Source: Cervus elaphus (lineage: Eukaryota; Chordata; Mammalia; Artiodactyla; Cervidae). From it: a stretch of 64,000 bases of DNA. The translations under genes and the position numbers were made by a program. The stretch's first letter is position 1, and each line of letters opens with the position of its first letter. Below, piece by piece: positions 1-12,867 of the stretch. The notes beneath the pieces were generated by a model. The model was not told the origin of the DNA and did no database searches. It saw only the letters and a program-made list of their open reading frames with translations. The stretch covers positions 104,109,152 through 104,173,151 of the forward strand of contig NC_057832.1 in NCBI RefSeq assembly GCF_910594005.1, written 5' to 3'.

Positions 1-559
1 TAAACGCTCAGGACTATTTCATAATTAGGATTTCACCTTGTTTCAAAATAAAAGGGTCCTGAAAGAGTCCTTTTTGTTTCATAGAATCCTTTTTGCTTTG
101 AAGTTTCCTTTGATAGTATCAGGGTTGCCTCTGCTTATTTCTGTTTGGCTGATATATTTTACTCTATCTTCTTAATCTTATTCTTTCTCTGTAATTTGAT
201 TTTGGTCTCACTGTTATAAGAAACATGCACCTGGATGCTCTCTTCTTTAACTCAGTTTGAGTTTCTGCCTTTTATTTCAGGTGTGGAGCAAAACTATTTT
301 TATTTCTTTTTAATACTGACAAGTTCAGTCCTTTTCCCATCATTTCTTCTCATATTTTGACAGGCTGTCTTTGTTAACCATTTCACTTATTGGTTTATGT
401 CTTTTGCTATATATTTTGTCCTTTTCATCTATAGTAATTTGAAAGGTATATTTCCCCCTACTCTGATGTATATCATGGAATTTAAAATGTCTGTAGTTCT
501 CCCTGCCTTTTCCATTCCTACATTTATACATTTAATTAGGACTTTCATTATTTTTAAAA
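1..559. other. No recognised feature
   Basis: T-rich sequence, possibly very old LINE, but I cannot assign it. No gene seen. Confidence 0.4.
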
Positions 560-882
560 AGTGTTTATTTATTTTTGGTGATGCTGGGTCTTTGCTGCCT
601 TGAACAGACTTTCTCTAGTTGCAGTGAGTTGGGCTAGTGTTCATAGTCATGTACAGGCTTCTCGTTGTGGTGGCTTCTCTTGTTGCAGAGCACAGTTTCT
701 AGGCACAGGGACTTCAGTAGCGTGGCTCGCAGGTTCTGGGGCCTGGGCTCAGTAGTTGCAGCGTACAGGCTTTATTTAGTTGCCCGCAGCATGTGGAATC
801 TTCCCAGACCAGGTATCGAACCGGTGTCCCCTGCCATTGGTAGGCAGATTCTTTTCCACTATACTAGCAGGGAAGTCCTTCT
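560..882 (-). mobile_element. CHR-type tRNA SINE
   Basis: Reverse-oriented CHR SINE: AGACTTTCTCTAGTTGCAGT, TCTCGTTGTGGTGGCTTCTC, GACCAGGTATCGAACCGGTG, ending ACTAGCAGGGAAGTCC. Length of about 320 bases and tRNA-like right end fit the family. Confidence 0.8.
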
Positions 883-1615
883 TAGGAATTTTAGACTCAA
901 TTTATAGAGCCTCACCCCTCTTTCTATTTTCCCCAAACAAATTTTTAAGAGCTGTTTTGGCTTTATCCTCAATTCTTATGTTATTTTATTTCTCTCTGGA
1001 TTTTTCACCAATGTCGATGTTTACTACCAATTCTTTTATATGATTACTTTCTTACTGTCAAATTCTTAAGCTAAAAAATCCTGAAGGGAAAGTGAGGGAA
1101 GGGAAGTATTTCAGAAAATAGTTCTAAAGTAATGGAGGAATCTGATTTCTGTATTCTACAAGGAAAAGCAAGAGGTGAGAGCTGACTGAACTCCTTTTAT
1201 ACATTTTTAAAATATTTATTCTGCTTTTCCCAGGACATATTTTCTTTCTGCTGTCCCAGGATCCTGTACTCAATAAGTGTTCTAAGACTTCGCATGTGAA
1301 CTTAACTTTAGATTTCATTCCTAGTACCAGTTGCTTTTGTTACTTTTGCTTTGTTTGCATTTTATAAGGGCAGTGTCTTTCATGATTTGTTGAATGGGAA
1401 GTTAGGATAGGAGGCTGCTAATATGCTGCCATTTCAACCTAGACACGTGCATTTCAATTTCTAGGAAGCACAACACTTCAAAAGTTCATAAAAATGTCTG
1501 TCTGTCTGTGTGGCCTACCACTGCATTCCAGAAAGGTTTGAGGACACATACAGTGGGGCATTCAATTCAATCAGATAACACATGAAAAAGTAAGGATATT
1601 GAGGCAAAGAGGAAA
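883..1615. other. No recognised feature
   Basis: AT-rich intergenic sequence; no gene or clear repeat family. Confidence 0.5.
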
Positions 1616-1671
1616 AAGAGGATGCTTTATTTTTTTTTTTTTTTTATTTTTTTTTTTAAGAGGATGCTTTA
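1616..1671. mobile_element. Tail-only retroinsertion: 14-bp repeat flanking a T-run
   Basis: AAGAGGATGCTTTA occurs at 1616-1629 and again at 1658-1671. Between them are 28 bases of T with one A. This has the form of a target-site duplication around a poly(A) tail with no element body, inserted on the minus strand. Confidence 0.85.
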
Positions 1672-1731
1672 ATATGTCAAGTGCAAGCCCCAATTTTTAG
1701 AGGAAAGTTGAGCAAAATTAAGCTTTCTAGT

Positions 1732-2042
1732 TGTTGTTCTGTCACTCAGATGTGTCCGACTCTTTTAGACCCCATGGACTGCAGCACACCAGGCTTCCCT
1801 GTCCTTCACCATCTCCTGGAGCTTGCTCAAACTCATGTCCATTGAGTCAATGATTCCATCCAATTATCTCTTCCTCTATTGTTCCATCCTCCTCCCGTCC
1901 TCAATCTTTGCCAGCATCAGGGTCTTTTCCAGTGAATTGGCCCTTCACATCACGTGGCCAAAGTATTGGAGCTTCAGCTTCAGCATCAGTCCTCCCAATG
2001 AATATTCAGGGTTGACTTCCTTTAGGATGGACTGGTTTGATC
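1732..2042 (-). mobile_element. BovB 3' end fragment
   Basis: Reverse-oriented BovB tail: CACTCAGATGTGTCCGACTC, CATGTCCATTGAGTCAATGA, AAAGTATTGGAGCTTCAGCT, GGATGGACTGGTTTGATC. Similarity stops near 2042. Confidence 0.9.
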
Positions 2043-2329
2043 TTAGTCACAGTACAGAAGAAAGCACCTTCAGTGGCACAGTTTCACAATTCATGGTGAC
2101 CTTAACATAAGACAAACCATTGCCTAGGAGCAGCATAGCTTTTCTTGATAATGAGACTTGGGGAATTTTTCTCTCCTTGTTCTCCCAAAGGGGGTGCTGT
2201 CTAAATGCATGGACCATATTCTCCATATCATGTAGGCATTCAATAGTCTGTTTGACACAGCCATTTCTTACAATGTCCTGTGATGCAGACTGTATGAAAT
2301 TGTTTGAGAGGCCCTATCTGAATATGTAG

Positions 2330-2500
2330 AGAGGCACTATAACATAATGGTTATTAACTATGTAAGGCTGCTGTCCAAATTCCTAAGTTCAAACCCTGAT
2401 TCAGCCATTAGCTTGGAGTCTGATCTTAGGTCGCTCACTCAAGTCCCTCTTTCTTCCACTGCCAGGCTCAGTCATGGAGGGACTGATGGAGATGTCCTTT
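2330..2500 (+). repeat. MIR SINE remnant
   Basis: MIR order: ACTATAACATAATGGTTATT, GTTCAAACCCTGATTCAGCC, then a CTCAAGTCCCTCTTTC segment. Confidence 0.6.
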
Positions 2501-3205
2501 TACAGACCGGAGAGTGGGGTAGAGGTGTGGGACTGTAATTAATCACGTTGTAATGAATGAGGTCTCCAACCTCAAGTCTCCAGCTCCCTGTGGTGGGTCT
2601 TGGTGGAGAATTAATAATCAAGTGGTGGAAAATTGAAGGAAAAAGAAAGTATTCCATCAATTCTGAGAGACACATTTTTCACATTTTAAAAAATATTTAA
2701 AAAATCAGGGCACATTTTAAAATTGATGGCATGCCATAGCTGAATTGGCAGCGTTGTTTTTCTTTCTTGGTGGAATATAAAATGATGGTGTATGTTATAA
2801 TTTATAACACCTTAGATTCAATAAAATATGATAGTGATAATTATTGCAAGAGACCAGCTTTTCATCAGGGGCAGCTAAGGTCTGTTTGTGGAGGTAGGAT
2901 GGTAAACTTCTGGCAATCCAAGAGGGCCATGGCTGTCCAGTTAGGGCTCTGGCAAAGAAGGTGGTCAGCAGAAGTATGGCTCTCCCATTTAAAAAAGAAG
3001 TCCGATTAGGGCTAACCTTGCATTAGCCATCTTTCCCAGGTCCCTTATCATGAGAGGAAAGAACTGCATGTACAAGGAAATTCCTTTTGTCAACAGAGAA
3101 AAGAGTTAAACTACAAAAAAGCGTAAGAATACACTGTTAGAAAAAGGCAGAGAGTAGGTGGACAGACTGCCCAGAGCCCCTTCCATACTCCTTCTTTATG
3201 TGATT
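2501..3205. other. No recognised feature
   Basis: Unique-looking sequence between a MIR and a BovB fragment, with no known domain in its short frames. Confidence 0.5.
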
Positions 3206-3597
3206 GCTGTTCAGTCGCTAAGTCGTGTCTGACTCTGCAGCCTCATGGACTGCAGCATGCCAGGCTTCCCTGTCCTCCACCATCTTGCAGAGTTTGCTCT
3301 AAACTCATGTCCATTGAGTCGATGATGCCACCCAACCATCTCATCCTCTGTCGCCCCCTTCTCTTCCTGACCTCAATCTTTCCTAGTATCAGGGTCTTTT
3401 CCAATGAGTCAGTTCTTCATGTAAGGTAGCCAAAGTACTGGAGCTTCAGCTTCAGCATCAGACTTTCCAATGAATATTCAGGGATGATTTCCTTTAGGAT
3501 TGACTGGTTTGATCTCCTTGCTGTCCAAGGAACTCTCAGGAATCTTCTCCAGCACCACCGTTCGAAAACATCAATTCTTTGGCTCTCACCCTTCTTG
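3206..3597 (-). mobile_element. BovB 3' end fragment
   Basis: Reverse-oriented BovB tail: TTCAGTCGCTAAGTCGTGTC, CAAACTCATG-type block, CAATGAATATTCAGGGATGA, AACATCAATTCTTTGGCTCT. 5' truncated. Confidence 0.9.
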
Positions 3598-4634
3598 TAG
3601 TTAGGTATTATTTCACAAGTCAGGCAGGACTGTTGAGAGACCTTTGTCAGTGAACTATCCGCCTGACTTTAAGCCACCAGGAAGAATATCAGAGACTGCT
3701 GTGTTTGAACACTCAGAAACTCACATCAGCCCAGGAAGGGCCAATTGGGGTGCTAACTACACCATCCCAGTTTGGGAAGAAACTACATCTCCCTTCAGGG
3801 GAAGTTCACTCTCTGTTCCCTCCAGAACTGTCTACATAAAGTACCTGTTGAAAGATAAATGCTCCATAAGCATTAGGTAGTTTTATAAGTACTTTTGGCC
3901 ACACATTGTTGGAAAATATGAAAGATCTATTAGGGAAAAACCAGAAATGCTACTGTGATTCATGGTACCTAGGAGTGCTAAAGTGGGGAAGGACCTAAAA
4001 ATTCCCTTATTGATTGAATGATCGTGCATCCCGGTGTTCTTGGGGCTGTCCCAGTTTATGCCTATGGTCCCAGAAAAATTCCTAACAGGACTCCCTTTCA
4101 TTCTCAAAAGCATCCTAATGTAGATAATAATTGATAAGCTCATTCTATGCATGGGTCTTGAGGAGTCAGTCTTTCCATTTCTATGCAGACAATGTGAGAA
4201 ATAATTTAAATACAGAAAGATAAAAATTCAATTAGTGAGATATATAAAAGCCTAAGAACAAGAACTGAAAAACCAAGAAATGAAGAATAAATAACAACTA
4301 AAACAAAAGTTATTCCATAGTAAAAAGCCTACATCTTGGACTCATTAAATGAAAAACATTTGAGGAGGTGAAACAACTATTTTAAACTAAAAGCTCAAAC
4401 TAAGTATTCTAGAAATGTTACATTAGAATGTGCAATAATACATTTTAAAATACAAAACAGAAAACACAGAGACTAAATAAATTGTAAAATGGGATAAAAA
4501 TATAAACGGAATAATACAGAGTAAGAAAAACTCATTAAAATAAAAAGCTCACTAAAAATATACACGTCTCTGTATATAATACACACAGATAGGCTTGTGT
4601 TTATAGAATAGTCTATATATACACAATATTTAAT
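3598..4634. other. AT-rich intergenic stretch, no gene seen
   Basis: No coding or RNA gene recognised. Becomes strongly AT-rich after about 4190. Confidence 0.5.
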
Positions 4635-4710
4635 TCTTTAACAAAACTAGCCAAAAACTCAAAATTAGCCAAACAAACTAGTCTTTAACAAAACTAGCCA
4701 AAAACTCAAA
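4635..4710 (+). repeat. 29-bp direct repeat, two copies
   Basis: The same 29-base sequence starting TCTTTAACAAAACTAGCC occurs at 4635-4663 and 4682-4710, separated by 18 bases. Confidence 0.92.
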
Positions 4711-6339
4711 GAGGGGAGAAATGAAATCTGGGCTGTGACTAAAAGCCATTGAACTCCAACAACACCTAGAATTCTGTGCTCTGCGTTCTCTCTGTGCAGG
4801 ATACAAGCAGAGTCCCTGTGGGTGAGGGAGGCATGAGGGCACCCAGAGAATGACCTGACCCTCTTCTCCCAAACCACGTCAAACCCTCTACACAAAGACT
4901 CCACACTCAGTGTTGGTGAAATGGTGAGAGGTTGCATTTTTGCCATTCAGATCTCCAAGTGCATAAACATCATACACTAATAATCACTTTCATACTTTTT
5001 GGAGACGTGGTCATATGTGTAAAAATTCTTCCTTAAAGTACCTGATGAACGAAAACACCCCAATCCCAAGCTGTATTGATAGCCAAGGGTGTCATTTAAA
5101 GAGATGATGAAATCAACACATAAATAACAGCTCCTCAGTATAATAATCAGCAGAGCACCAGACAGAATTTGCAGTATCACTACTTTTAAAAAGCATATGC
5201 AGCAAGTTTTGTTGAACAAGAACTATGAAAGATGAGAGCAATTTGATCTACTAATTAGAAAGCCTCCATACAGTCAAAGTGGCTCAGCTAAGGTCACGTA
5301 CTTCTTGCTTGCATTTAAGAAGGACAAGGGTCTGCAGTTTTATATTTTCTCTTATTTATTAACATGAGAAAAGCTCCAGGTTTTTTTATTAACCTGGGCA
5401 GTTGTTGGCATGGGAGATTAGTTCAGCAATTTGATGCGGTGAATTCACAGCATGTTAAATTAGAATCCCAGACACTAAAGCCCCCAATCTAATTTTCACC
5501 CGAGTTTATAAAGTTCTCTCGAAAATTCTATTATCCTAATGCATACCTCTAATTCTCTAACTCCTATAAGAAATAGTGCTTCCTACCAATTGTGAAGTCA
5601 AAAGTATTCTCAATTGCCACTGTAGAATATTTAAATTCTTTATTTCCTGGATCATAGAGCTTAGGTATAGTGATCTAATCTGTTTTTCCTAAAATGGAAG
5701 TACTTGTAAATTATAGCAGAATTCCTGATCTAACTATGAATTCTGCCAAATAAAGATTTGGAGGGCGGAGGCACTAATTTTACCTAAATAATAACTCCAC
5801 TTGCTTGCTTGGGAGGCAGGTCCTTAAAAACCCAATCAATATCTGATTCAGAAAGCTTGACAAATGAAGGAAAAACAGAAAAGGCAAGGAAGCTTTAAGG
5901 TGAAGGATTTTTTTGGTTCTGATGCACATACGAAGTTAAGGTACTGATAAGAACATATGAACTTGATGTAACCCTATCTCAGACACTCTTCCCCCAGATA
6001 ACCACCTGGCTTGCTCCCCTCACCTTTCCAGGTTTCTGTTCTTATATCACTGCCTTAGGTCTTTCTGATCATCCTATGTAAAATCTGTCTAAAGCCCCCA
6101 TCCTCTCCACCCAACCCTTACCCCCTTTCCTGGGCTTCGTTTATCTCTCCAGCACTCTCACCACCAATTTTCATTATTTATCTTGTTTACTCTATATTTC
6201 TCCTTATTAAAATGTAAGCCCAGGAGGCAGAAATAACCATAATTCTCCAGTTTCAGCTTGCCATTACCTTGTATTTTTTTTAATAGTACATATTGTTTGT
6301 GGTTGCTAATTTTTGACCTGTATGAAAATGTTTGTCATC
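4711..6339. other. No recognised feature
   Basis: Unique-looking intergenic sequence; the short open frames on the minus strand (4665-4946, 4977-5219) carry no recognisable domain. Confidence 0.5.
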
Positions 6340-6960
6340 ACCTGAGATTTGCTTTTCTCATTCAACGATAGATCTTTGAGATTCATCTTTGTGGACAGGT
6401 AGAGCTATATTTCATTCATTCATTACTTTTCCATCTTTTTCATTCTCTTGTCAATGACAGTTTTGGTCTTTTTCATTTATTTTTACTTCACAAAGCAAGC
6501 AGCACTAATGTGAAGTCCTGGATTTGTTGGCTTGTGCAAATGTACAAGAGTTTCTCCTTGGGTACAGCAAGGAGTGGAATTTCTTGTCCCAAGACACACA
6601 TGTTTTCAGCTTTAAAAGGTATCATCAAATTCTTTTCCCAGTCTGCTGTGCCAATTTACACTCCACAATACTGTGTAAAAAGTTCCTGCTGATACACTTC
6701 TTGTCCACGCTTGCCATTTTCTGACTTTTCAGTGTTGGCCAGTCTGATGACTGCAACATGATATATCACTCTGGTTTTAGGATGTATTTCTTTAGTTATT
6801 AATGAGTTTGAGCATCCTTTCGTGGTTAGAGGCCACTGGATGTTATTTATTCTGTGAAATACTGCTTATGTCTTTTTGCCTGATGTTCTGTTCTGTGTCT
6901 ATTCTTTATTAATTTTAGGAGTTCTTTATAAATGCTGGATGTTAATTCTTTGTTATATAT
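6340..6960 (-). repeat. Old L1 fragment
   Basis: Reverse-oriented 3' ORF2/3' UTR-like sequence of an old L1: GAGTGGAATTTCTTGTCCCA, CAATTTACACTCCAC, GAGTTTGAGCATCCTTTCG, AGGAGTTCTTTATAAATGCT. Highly diverged. Confidence 0.65.
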
Positions 6961-7579
6961 ATATCTGATAGAGGAGATATATATATATGACAAATATGTT
7001 CTCCTGGTTCATAGGTTAATATTTCTCCTTTCCTCTTTCTTCCCTTCCTTATTACACTTTTCCCCACAATATCTATGGATTTAGAACAGGAAGGGGAGCT
7101 ATCCATGTAGCTCAACCCAGCACTTTATAGAGAAATTCCCAATAGACTCTTCCTCTTAAACTTTCCCATTCCTAATATTTTGGGCAATTTTTCCTAGATA
7201 ATGTTTTGGAAAGATAGACAACTCCTTTCACATGTGAGTTAGTCATTTATATTTTTAAATTGTGAAAGTGCAATAATATTTTTTTTGTTTCTCTGAGCAT
7301 CATTTGGAGTCAGATCAATTTCTAATATTTCTCCATAACCTTAACCAAATGAACACATAATTTATGATTTAATCACATAATTTGTGGGTAATTTGACAGC
7401 TGCTAAAATGCTTAGCAAATTTTAACTTGTTGGAATTATTTGCATAAATGGCATTTTGAGAGCCAGAGTTTTCATTTTGTTATTTTTACCTTGTCCAAAG
7501 CTCTTAATTCTGCGTGAAATTTAACATAAATTTACAAAGATTCTTGTTCTCAGGTTAGATCTAGACTCTCAGTTGAGTA

Positions 7580-7695
7580 TAAGTTCTGTAAAGATAGGGC
7601 TTCTATTGATTTTGCTTGCCTGTATACTCCTAGTGGTGGAGCACGGTACCTGGCACATAAGCAGCTTGCTCAAAAAATACTTGCCTAACAAATTA
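7580..7695 (+). repeat. L2-like 3' remnant
   Basis: AGTTCTGTAAAGATAGGGCT, then GCCTGTATACTCCTAGTG and GGTACCTGGCACATAAGCAG, then a CTCAAAAAATACTTGCC end matching the usual L2 tail order. Confidence 0.6.
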
Positions 7696-7789
7696 TGTGA
7701 ATTATAGAACCACTAAAACTTGGCCATATGGCTTTAAGAATCTAGAAATGTTCACAGTCTATGGGCCAATAGATCTAGTTTGAGGCATG

Positions 7790-8200
7790 TACTATAAGAA
7801 AGAAATCTGATCAAAGCAAACAGATTTATATACAAGAGTGTTCATACAATCACTATTTATAATAAAGTTTAGTTTGAAAACATTAAATATTATTAATATT
7901 TAACATTATTGTTAAACAGTGTAATATTTATGTAATAGAATGACATGAAGTCATTAAAACTCACAATCTCAAGGAATATAAGAACTACAAACAAAATGGC
8001 GTTAATAAAGCAGACATAAAATTGTATATTTAATTATCTGATTTTGGCATATGGTATCTGGGCATAGAAAAAATTAGAAATGTACCAGTATTTTTCAGTA
8101 GTTGTTTCTAGGTGATAGGGACCATCAGTAAGTATATTTACCACGTTACACTGTAAGTGCCTTGAAATTAGTTCCAAGTTGTTCCAGGTTGGTATTTTTA
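7790..8200 (+). repeat. Old L1 3' fragment
   Basis: Diverged L1-like order: TACAAGAGTGTTCATACAAT, TAATAGAATGACATGAAGTC, TCTAGGTGATAGGGACC. Confidence 0.55.
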
Positions 8201-8204
8201 TAGT

Positions 8205-11200
8205 TCGTCACAGTACTTGTGAATTGTGATAGTCAATAATTAATTGGAATAATGCACTTTAAAATAGTGAGAAGTCTTAATCCTTCATAGCCCATTACCG
8301 GTAACTTGTCACTGATTGTGTATTTTAAAGCTTCACTTATCATCATATATTCCTGCTTGCAAAACAGGCGGTTGGCATGCCTTCCCAATAATATCTGCCA
8401 AGGGCAGTCTGTTTACGGGAAGTGGCAGAGGCACAGACCGTGTTTGTCACCAGCACCTTTGATGCCTGCAGACTGGTTCAGTGACGTGTGTTTGTGTAAT
8501 CTGTGCCTTAGCTATATGTGACATGAACTCAACCTGCAGTATCCAGCAGTGTGTACATCCTTGATTTGAGATAGATGTATTTTCATACACTCTTGGTGGG
8601 AGATTATCAAGCACAAGGCACTAAGCGTGCTGAGCTCAGATAATTTGTGCCTTCTGTAAACTGTGGTTATATTTTGGCTACTTAAGGATGATTCAGAGGT
8701 TTGGGACATATGTTTCCAGTAAGAAATAATGCTGATTTCATTGACTCACCTGTTGACTGCCAAGATCTGATCCTATGTCACAATCGTGTGACTCCAGCAT
8801 TGGTTAATATTAGGCCTGGTCTTCCTGTCTTGCTGGGCTATTCAGTTATAGGATACCAAGTCCTTCTGGCATGAGAGCAGTCAAGGAGCCCTGGCAGGAA
8901 TGACGACGAGGGCTTTGGGAAAGTAAGAAAGTGTGTTCCGTTTTCTGCCGCAGAGAGCCTCTGAAAGCAGCATGGTTACTCTCATGTAAGTTCTAAGATC
9001 AGCCGAAATTCCTGTAGCCACTCAGCAAGGAGGAATCTTCCTTCAGGATCTAGAATCAAGGAGTGGATATGGATGCAACAGCAGATGCCAGGGCCCTCCC
9101 TAGACCACACTGGCTACCAGTCACACCATCCCCAGTCTGGAGGAGGAGGAGTTAGTGGCAGGGGTGGCTAAGTCGTCTTGGAAGCTGGAAGAATTCCAGG
9201 CAGACAGAAGGCTCTAAACCTTCTCTCTAAACAGACAGAGCTCTAAAGGCTCTTCCCAAGGCAGGAGAAACAAGATCTACAGTTGCACAGTGTTTCTCTG
9301 AGTCCTGATCTGCCTCTGACTTTCCATCCTTCTCCACTAAAAGCCTTTGCCCGCTCTAATTCCCCCTTCAGAGCCTCTGTGCTCCCACACCTGGGGTGAG
9401 CCAAGGAAATACTAAGACTAACACAGACAAGGAGACACCCACACAAGTATTTCCAGGGCAGGCACTGGGGATGCAGGGTCACCAGGCTTCGGGGATCCCA
9501 ACATCAAGAATGGTCAGAAATCAGAACCTCCCTCCCATTCATTTTCTAAACATCTCACGAGCCTCCTGGGTCTCTGTTTAACCCCAGGGAGATGCAGGAG
9601 TCATGGCAAAGACAGAATTTGGGTCTCCCCCACGAGCCTGGCAGGATAGGACCTAGGAATCAGTTCTTTTAAGTCAATTTCTTTATATCAATTATATGTG
9701 TCATTCTTTTCACAATCCTACTTGTGATCTAAAATTCAAACCATTACACTCACACCCCCTGGGTTGGTGGGGAGTGTGGGTTTTGAGCACCAATAACAGA
9801 GTTGGGCACCCCAAAGACGTTAGGGAAAACACCCAAATCATATTGACAATTATTTGATCCTCATAACACCAGGAGAGCCTTCTGTTGTCCACCACATGAC
9901 AGCAAAGTGCTAATCTTAGCATCAGTGAAATACCTTCTGTCACCGTCAGCTGTCTCCATTTTCTGACGCCCTTAAATGCCATTTGTGGTTATATTTTCCA
10001 CCAAGGCTGCCCCTCTTTGCATAATTAACAACCTTCTGCAGTGGTTAATAGATGAGGAAAAAGCTCAAAGGAGTCGATCTTAATTCATCCCATGCCTCTT
10101 GCAGGAAGACACGTGCTTCTGTGCCCAGAGTAGACATGACATGATGGGGAATTCACACAAAGCCTTTCTGGAGTAATTCAGTGGCAAACTGGGGTGTATA
10201 TCATTGTAAACTGCTGCCTACCATGTGATTACAAGATTAAGGAAGGAGTGAAAATTTCTAATCTTGTCAATCCAACTGTTTCCTTCCCTGATAACATTTG
10301 TGTTATTACACTTTGGGTGATGAAAGATTGTAATTGGCTGTTGACATTGATTGAAGGAAGGAGATGTGGGTTTTTTTTTCGTTTTTAAGAGAATTAATTA
10401 GCTTGGTGAGTGAGGGAGGTAGCACAATTCAAATCTGCGGTTCTCACAGCTGCAAAACAGAAGTGAACTGTCAAAGAGTGTTTTCATCTCTTTCTTCCCC
10501 ACCTGTTTTCCTCCTTTTGATGACATTTTTTCCTAGATTTAACACATTTGAAATTGGCCCACCAAAGAAAGAGAGTGGGGGCAGGGGGGCCAGGGAGCCT
10601 TCAAAAGAGAAAGAAAAAATGTCACTTTCAGGATTTTTTTTTTTTTTACACCAGAAACACTGCAAACAGTTGTGTGTTTCATTTGCATGTGTTTAAGTAG
10701 CATTTGAGGACGAGGCAGAGACAGACATATTAAGCCAGGCCAACTCCATGTCACTCAAGCTGTTCTAAACCAGAACGAACACCTGAGCCCTGACTGCTTG
10801 TGCAGCAGCCAGAAAAAAAAAAAAAAAAAAAAGGCTCTGGGTTTGCCTCATTCAGCCTCAATGTGGCCTCATTAGGAGAGCAATTAAAATCTGCTGTCCA
10901 GCAAGTATCTGCTTAGATCAGTAACCAATGCACTGTCCCTTTTCACTCATAGAGAGAAAATGTGCATCCAAGAATTAGGAGGTGGATGTGAAGTGGCTTC
11001 ACACCATTACCCCCAACACACTTGTAAAACGTGTGTTTCTTGTTCTCACAACTTTAAGTGCTGTTGGTCTGTAAGTTTTAGATCCCAAGGGAGGGATGCT
11101 GTTGCCAAGGAGTGCCACAGGTTCCGTTGAGGTAGTTGAGACCGCCACCTGGTCACTTATGGCACTGCAGCCACAGGTCAAGTAGGGGATTGTTATTGTT

Positions 11201-11885
11201 GCTGGTAGGGGTGAGGGGGTGGAGATTGATCGTGATGATGAAGGGAAAACAGAGGGCCCCCATAGCATGGGAATGAGAAATGTTTGCGACTCAAGGCATC
11301 CTCTGGGGAATTGCCTTAGTTTCAATACTTACATGCCCAGAGGCACAACTTAATGGAAGTCACCACCAGCGCAGGCAGCAACTGGCTCAGATCCTTCAGG
11401 AATGAAGGTTTGGGTCATTCCACAAGGTAAAGACCCTCGACCAAAGGGAACACAGCATAAGGAGTAGAATTACAGGCTGTAAATATATACCAATGATGGC
11501 CTCACAAACAGTAGCTAAAATGAGGACTAACAAGCCTGCATATTTTGCTTCTTGCATTGTTAGAAATATATTGGTGTACTAACATCAGCAAATTAGTTTT
11601 ATTTTCAGCCGCAAATCCCCGTCTTCTGACCTTTTTCATCTTATATAAGATATGTGGTGGTTAACTTTTACATTTTGGCTTCAGGTCACAGGATATCAAA
11701 GGGGAATTGTGATGGAACTAGAAATGGAGCTGGAGACTTAAGGGCAAAGAATGCAAGACATTCATCTGCGTGAGGGACATCACATCTTATTAGGCAGAAG
11801 CATGCTGCTTTACTCGAATTGTTAGTCTGGAAGTTAAATATTATTGTTTAATAGTCTAGCCACGGGGCACAGTGTGCTCGCTAGG
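8205..11885. other. Low-repeat intergenic stretch without a recognised gene
   Basis: No domain, splice structure or RNA gene was recognised. The longest open frames (10364-10696 on the plus strand, 10999-11325 on the minus strand) are about 110 codons and look like chance. A poly(A) run lies at 10813-10832. Confidence 0.5.
10813..10832 (+). repeat. 20-base A homopolymer
   Basis: Uninterrupted A run with no recognised retroelement body next to it. Confidence 0.9.
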
Positions 11886-12091
11886 TAGTTTAGTGGCTAA
11901 GTTGTGTCCGACTCTTGTGACCCCCTTGGACTGGAGCCCGCCAGGCTCCTCTGTTGGTCGTATTTCCCAGGCAGGAATACTGGAGTGAGTTGCCATTTCC
12001 TTCTCCAGGGGATCTTCCTGACCCTGGGATCAAACCCAGGTCTCCTGCGTTACAGGTCAATTCTTTACCAACCGAGCCACCAAGGAAGCTT
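11886..12091 (-). mobile_element. Bov-tA SINE
   Basis: Reverse-oriented: TGGCTAAGTTGTGTCCGACT, AGGAATACTGGAGTGAGTTG, GGGATCAAACCCAGGTCTCC and CGAGCCACCAAGGAAGC. Confidence 0.88.
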
Positions 12092-12867
12092 GCCTGCTGG
12101 CAATTCAGCTGTTTCCCCAGCTAATCCTACTCTCTCCCCTCTTTGGAGGTCTTGGAGTCTACAGTCCCCAAAATCTTTGCCAGCGTTGCTCTGGGACAGG
12201 CTTCTCTAATGACATGGACTCGTGCGTGTGATGTGGAAGGCAGAAATGAAACAGGAGCCATCTAGATCCTCCTCTGGTGATTGTGGGCAGATGGGGGCTT
12301 TTGCAGTCATGGCATTTTATGAAAGCTTCTACTTGCTTTCCTTGGTGACTTTCCTGAGTGGCTGAACCAGCCCTGACTTGCCTTTCACTTCCTGTGAAAA
12401 ACAAGCCATTAGGTTAAGTTACTATAGTTGGGATCTCTATTACTTGTACTTAAACCTCATTCTGATGAAATGTGTATAAAATGGATTTTATTTTCTGACA
12501 AAATTACATATGCAAACACATCTGCAGAGACAAATGTTTTCCAGAACTAAAATCTGAGCACTACTATAACATTTATTCTTGTTTGAAAGGGGGATATTAG
12601 GCAATCCAGTGGATAATGTATAATGCATTAAAATCCATTTGTGCCAAAGATACTGAATTGCTAAAAATGAAAACTCTCATAATGATCCTTGTATAATGGT
12701 TGAAGGTTTATTATCAAAGTATAATTCAGGGATGGCACTGATCTAGGTAGATGAGATAGCATAATTTAAATGCTTTCTGAGACAGGACTTGGAGAAACTA
12801 AAATAACGATTAATGCTTACATTAAACATTCTGTGAATTACAGCTACTTAATGCAAATCACTGATAA
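12092..12867. other. No recognised feature
   Basis: Unique-looking intergenic sequence, AT-rich towards the right. Short open frames show no known domain. Confidence 0.5.

Noticed and set aside
10364..11325. Open frames of about 110 codons as candidate small genes
   Set aside because: Low-complexity composition, no conserved motif and no splice context; length is expected by chance.
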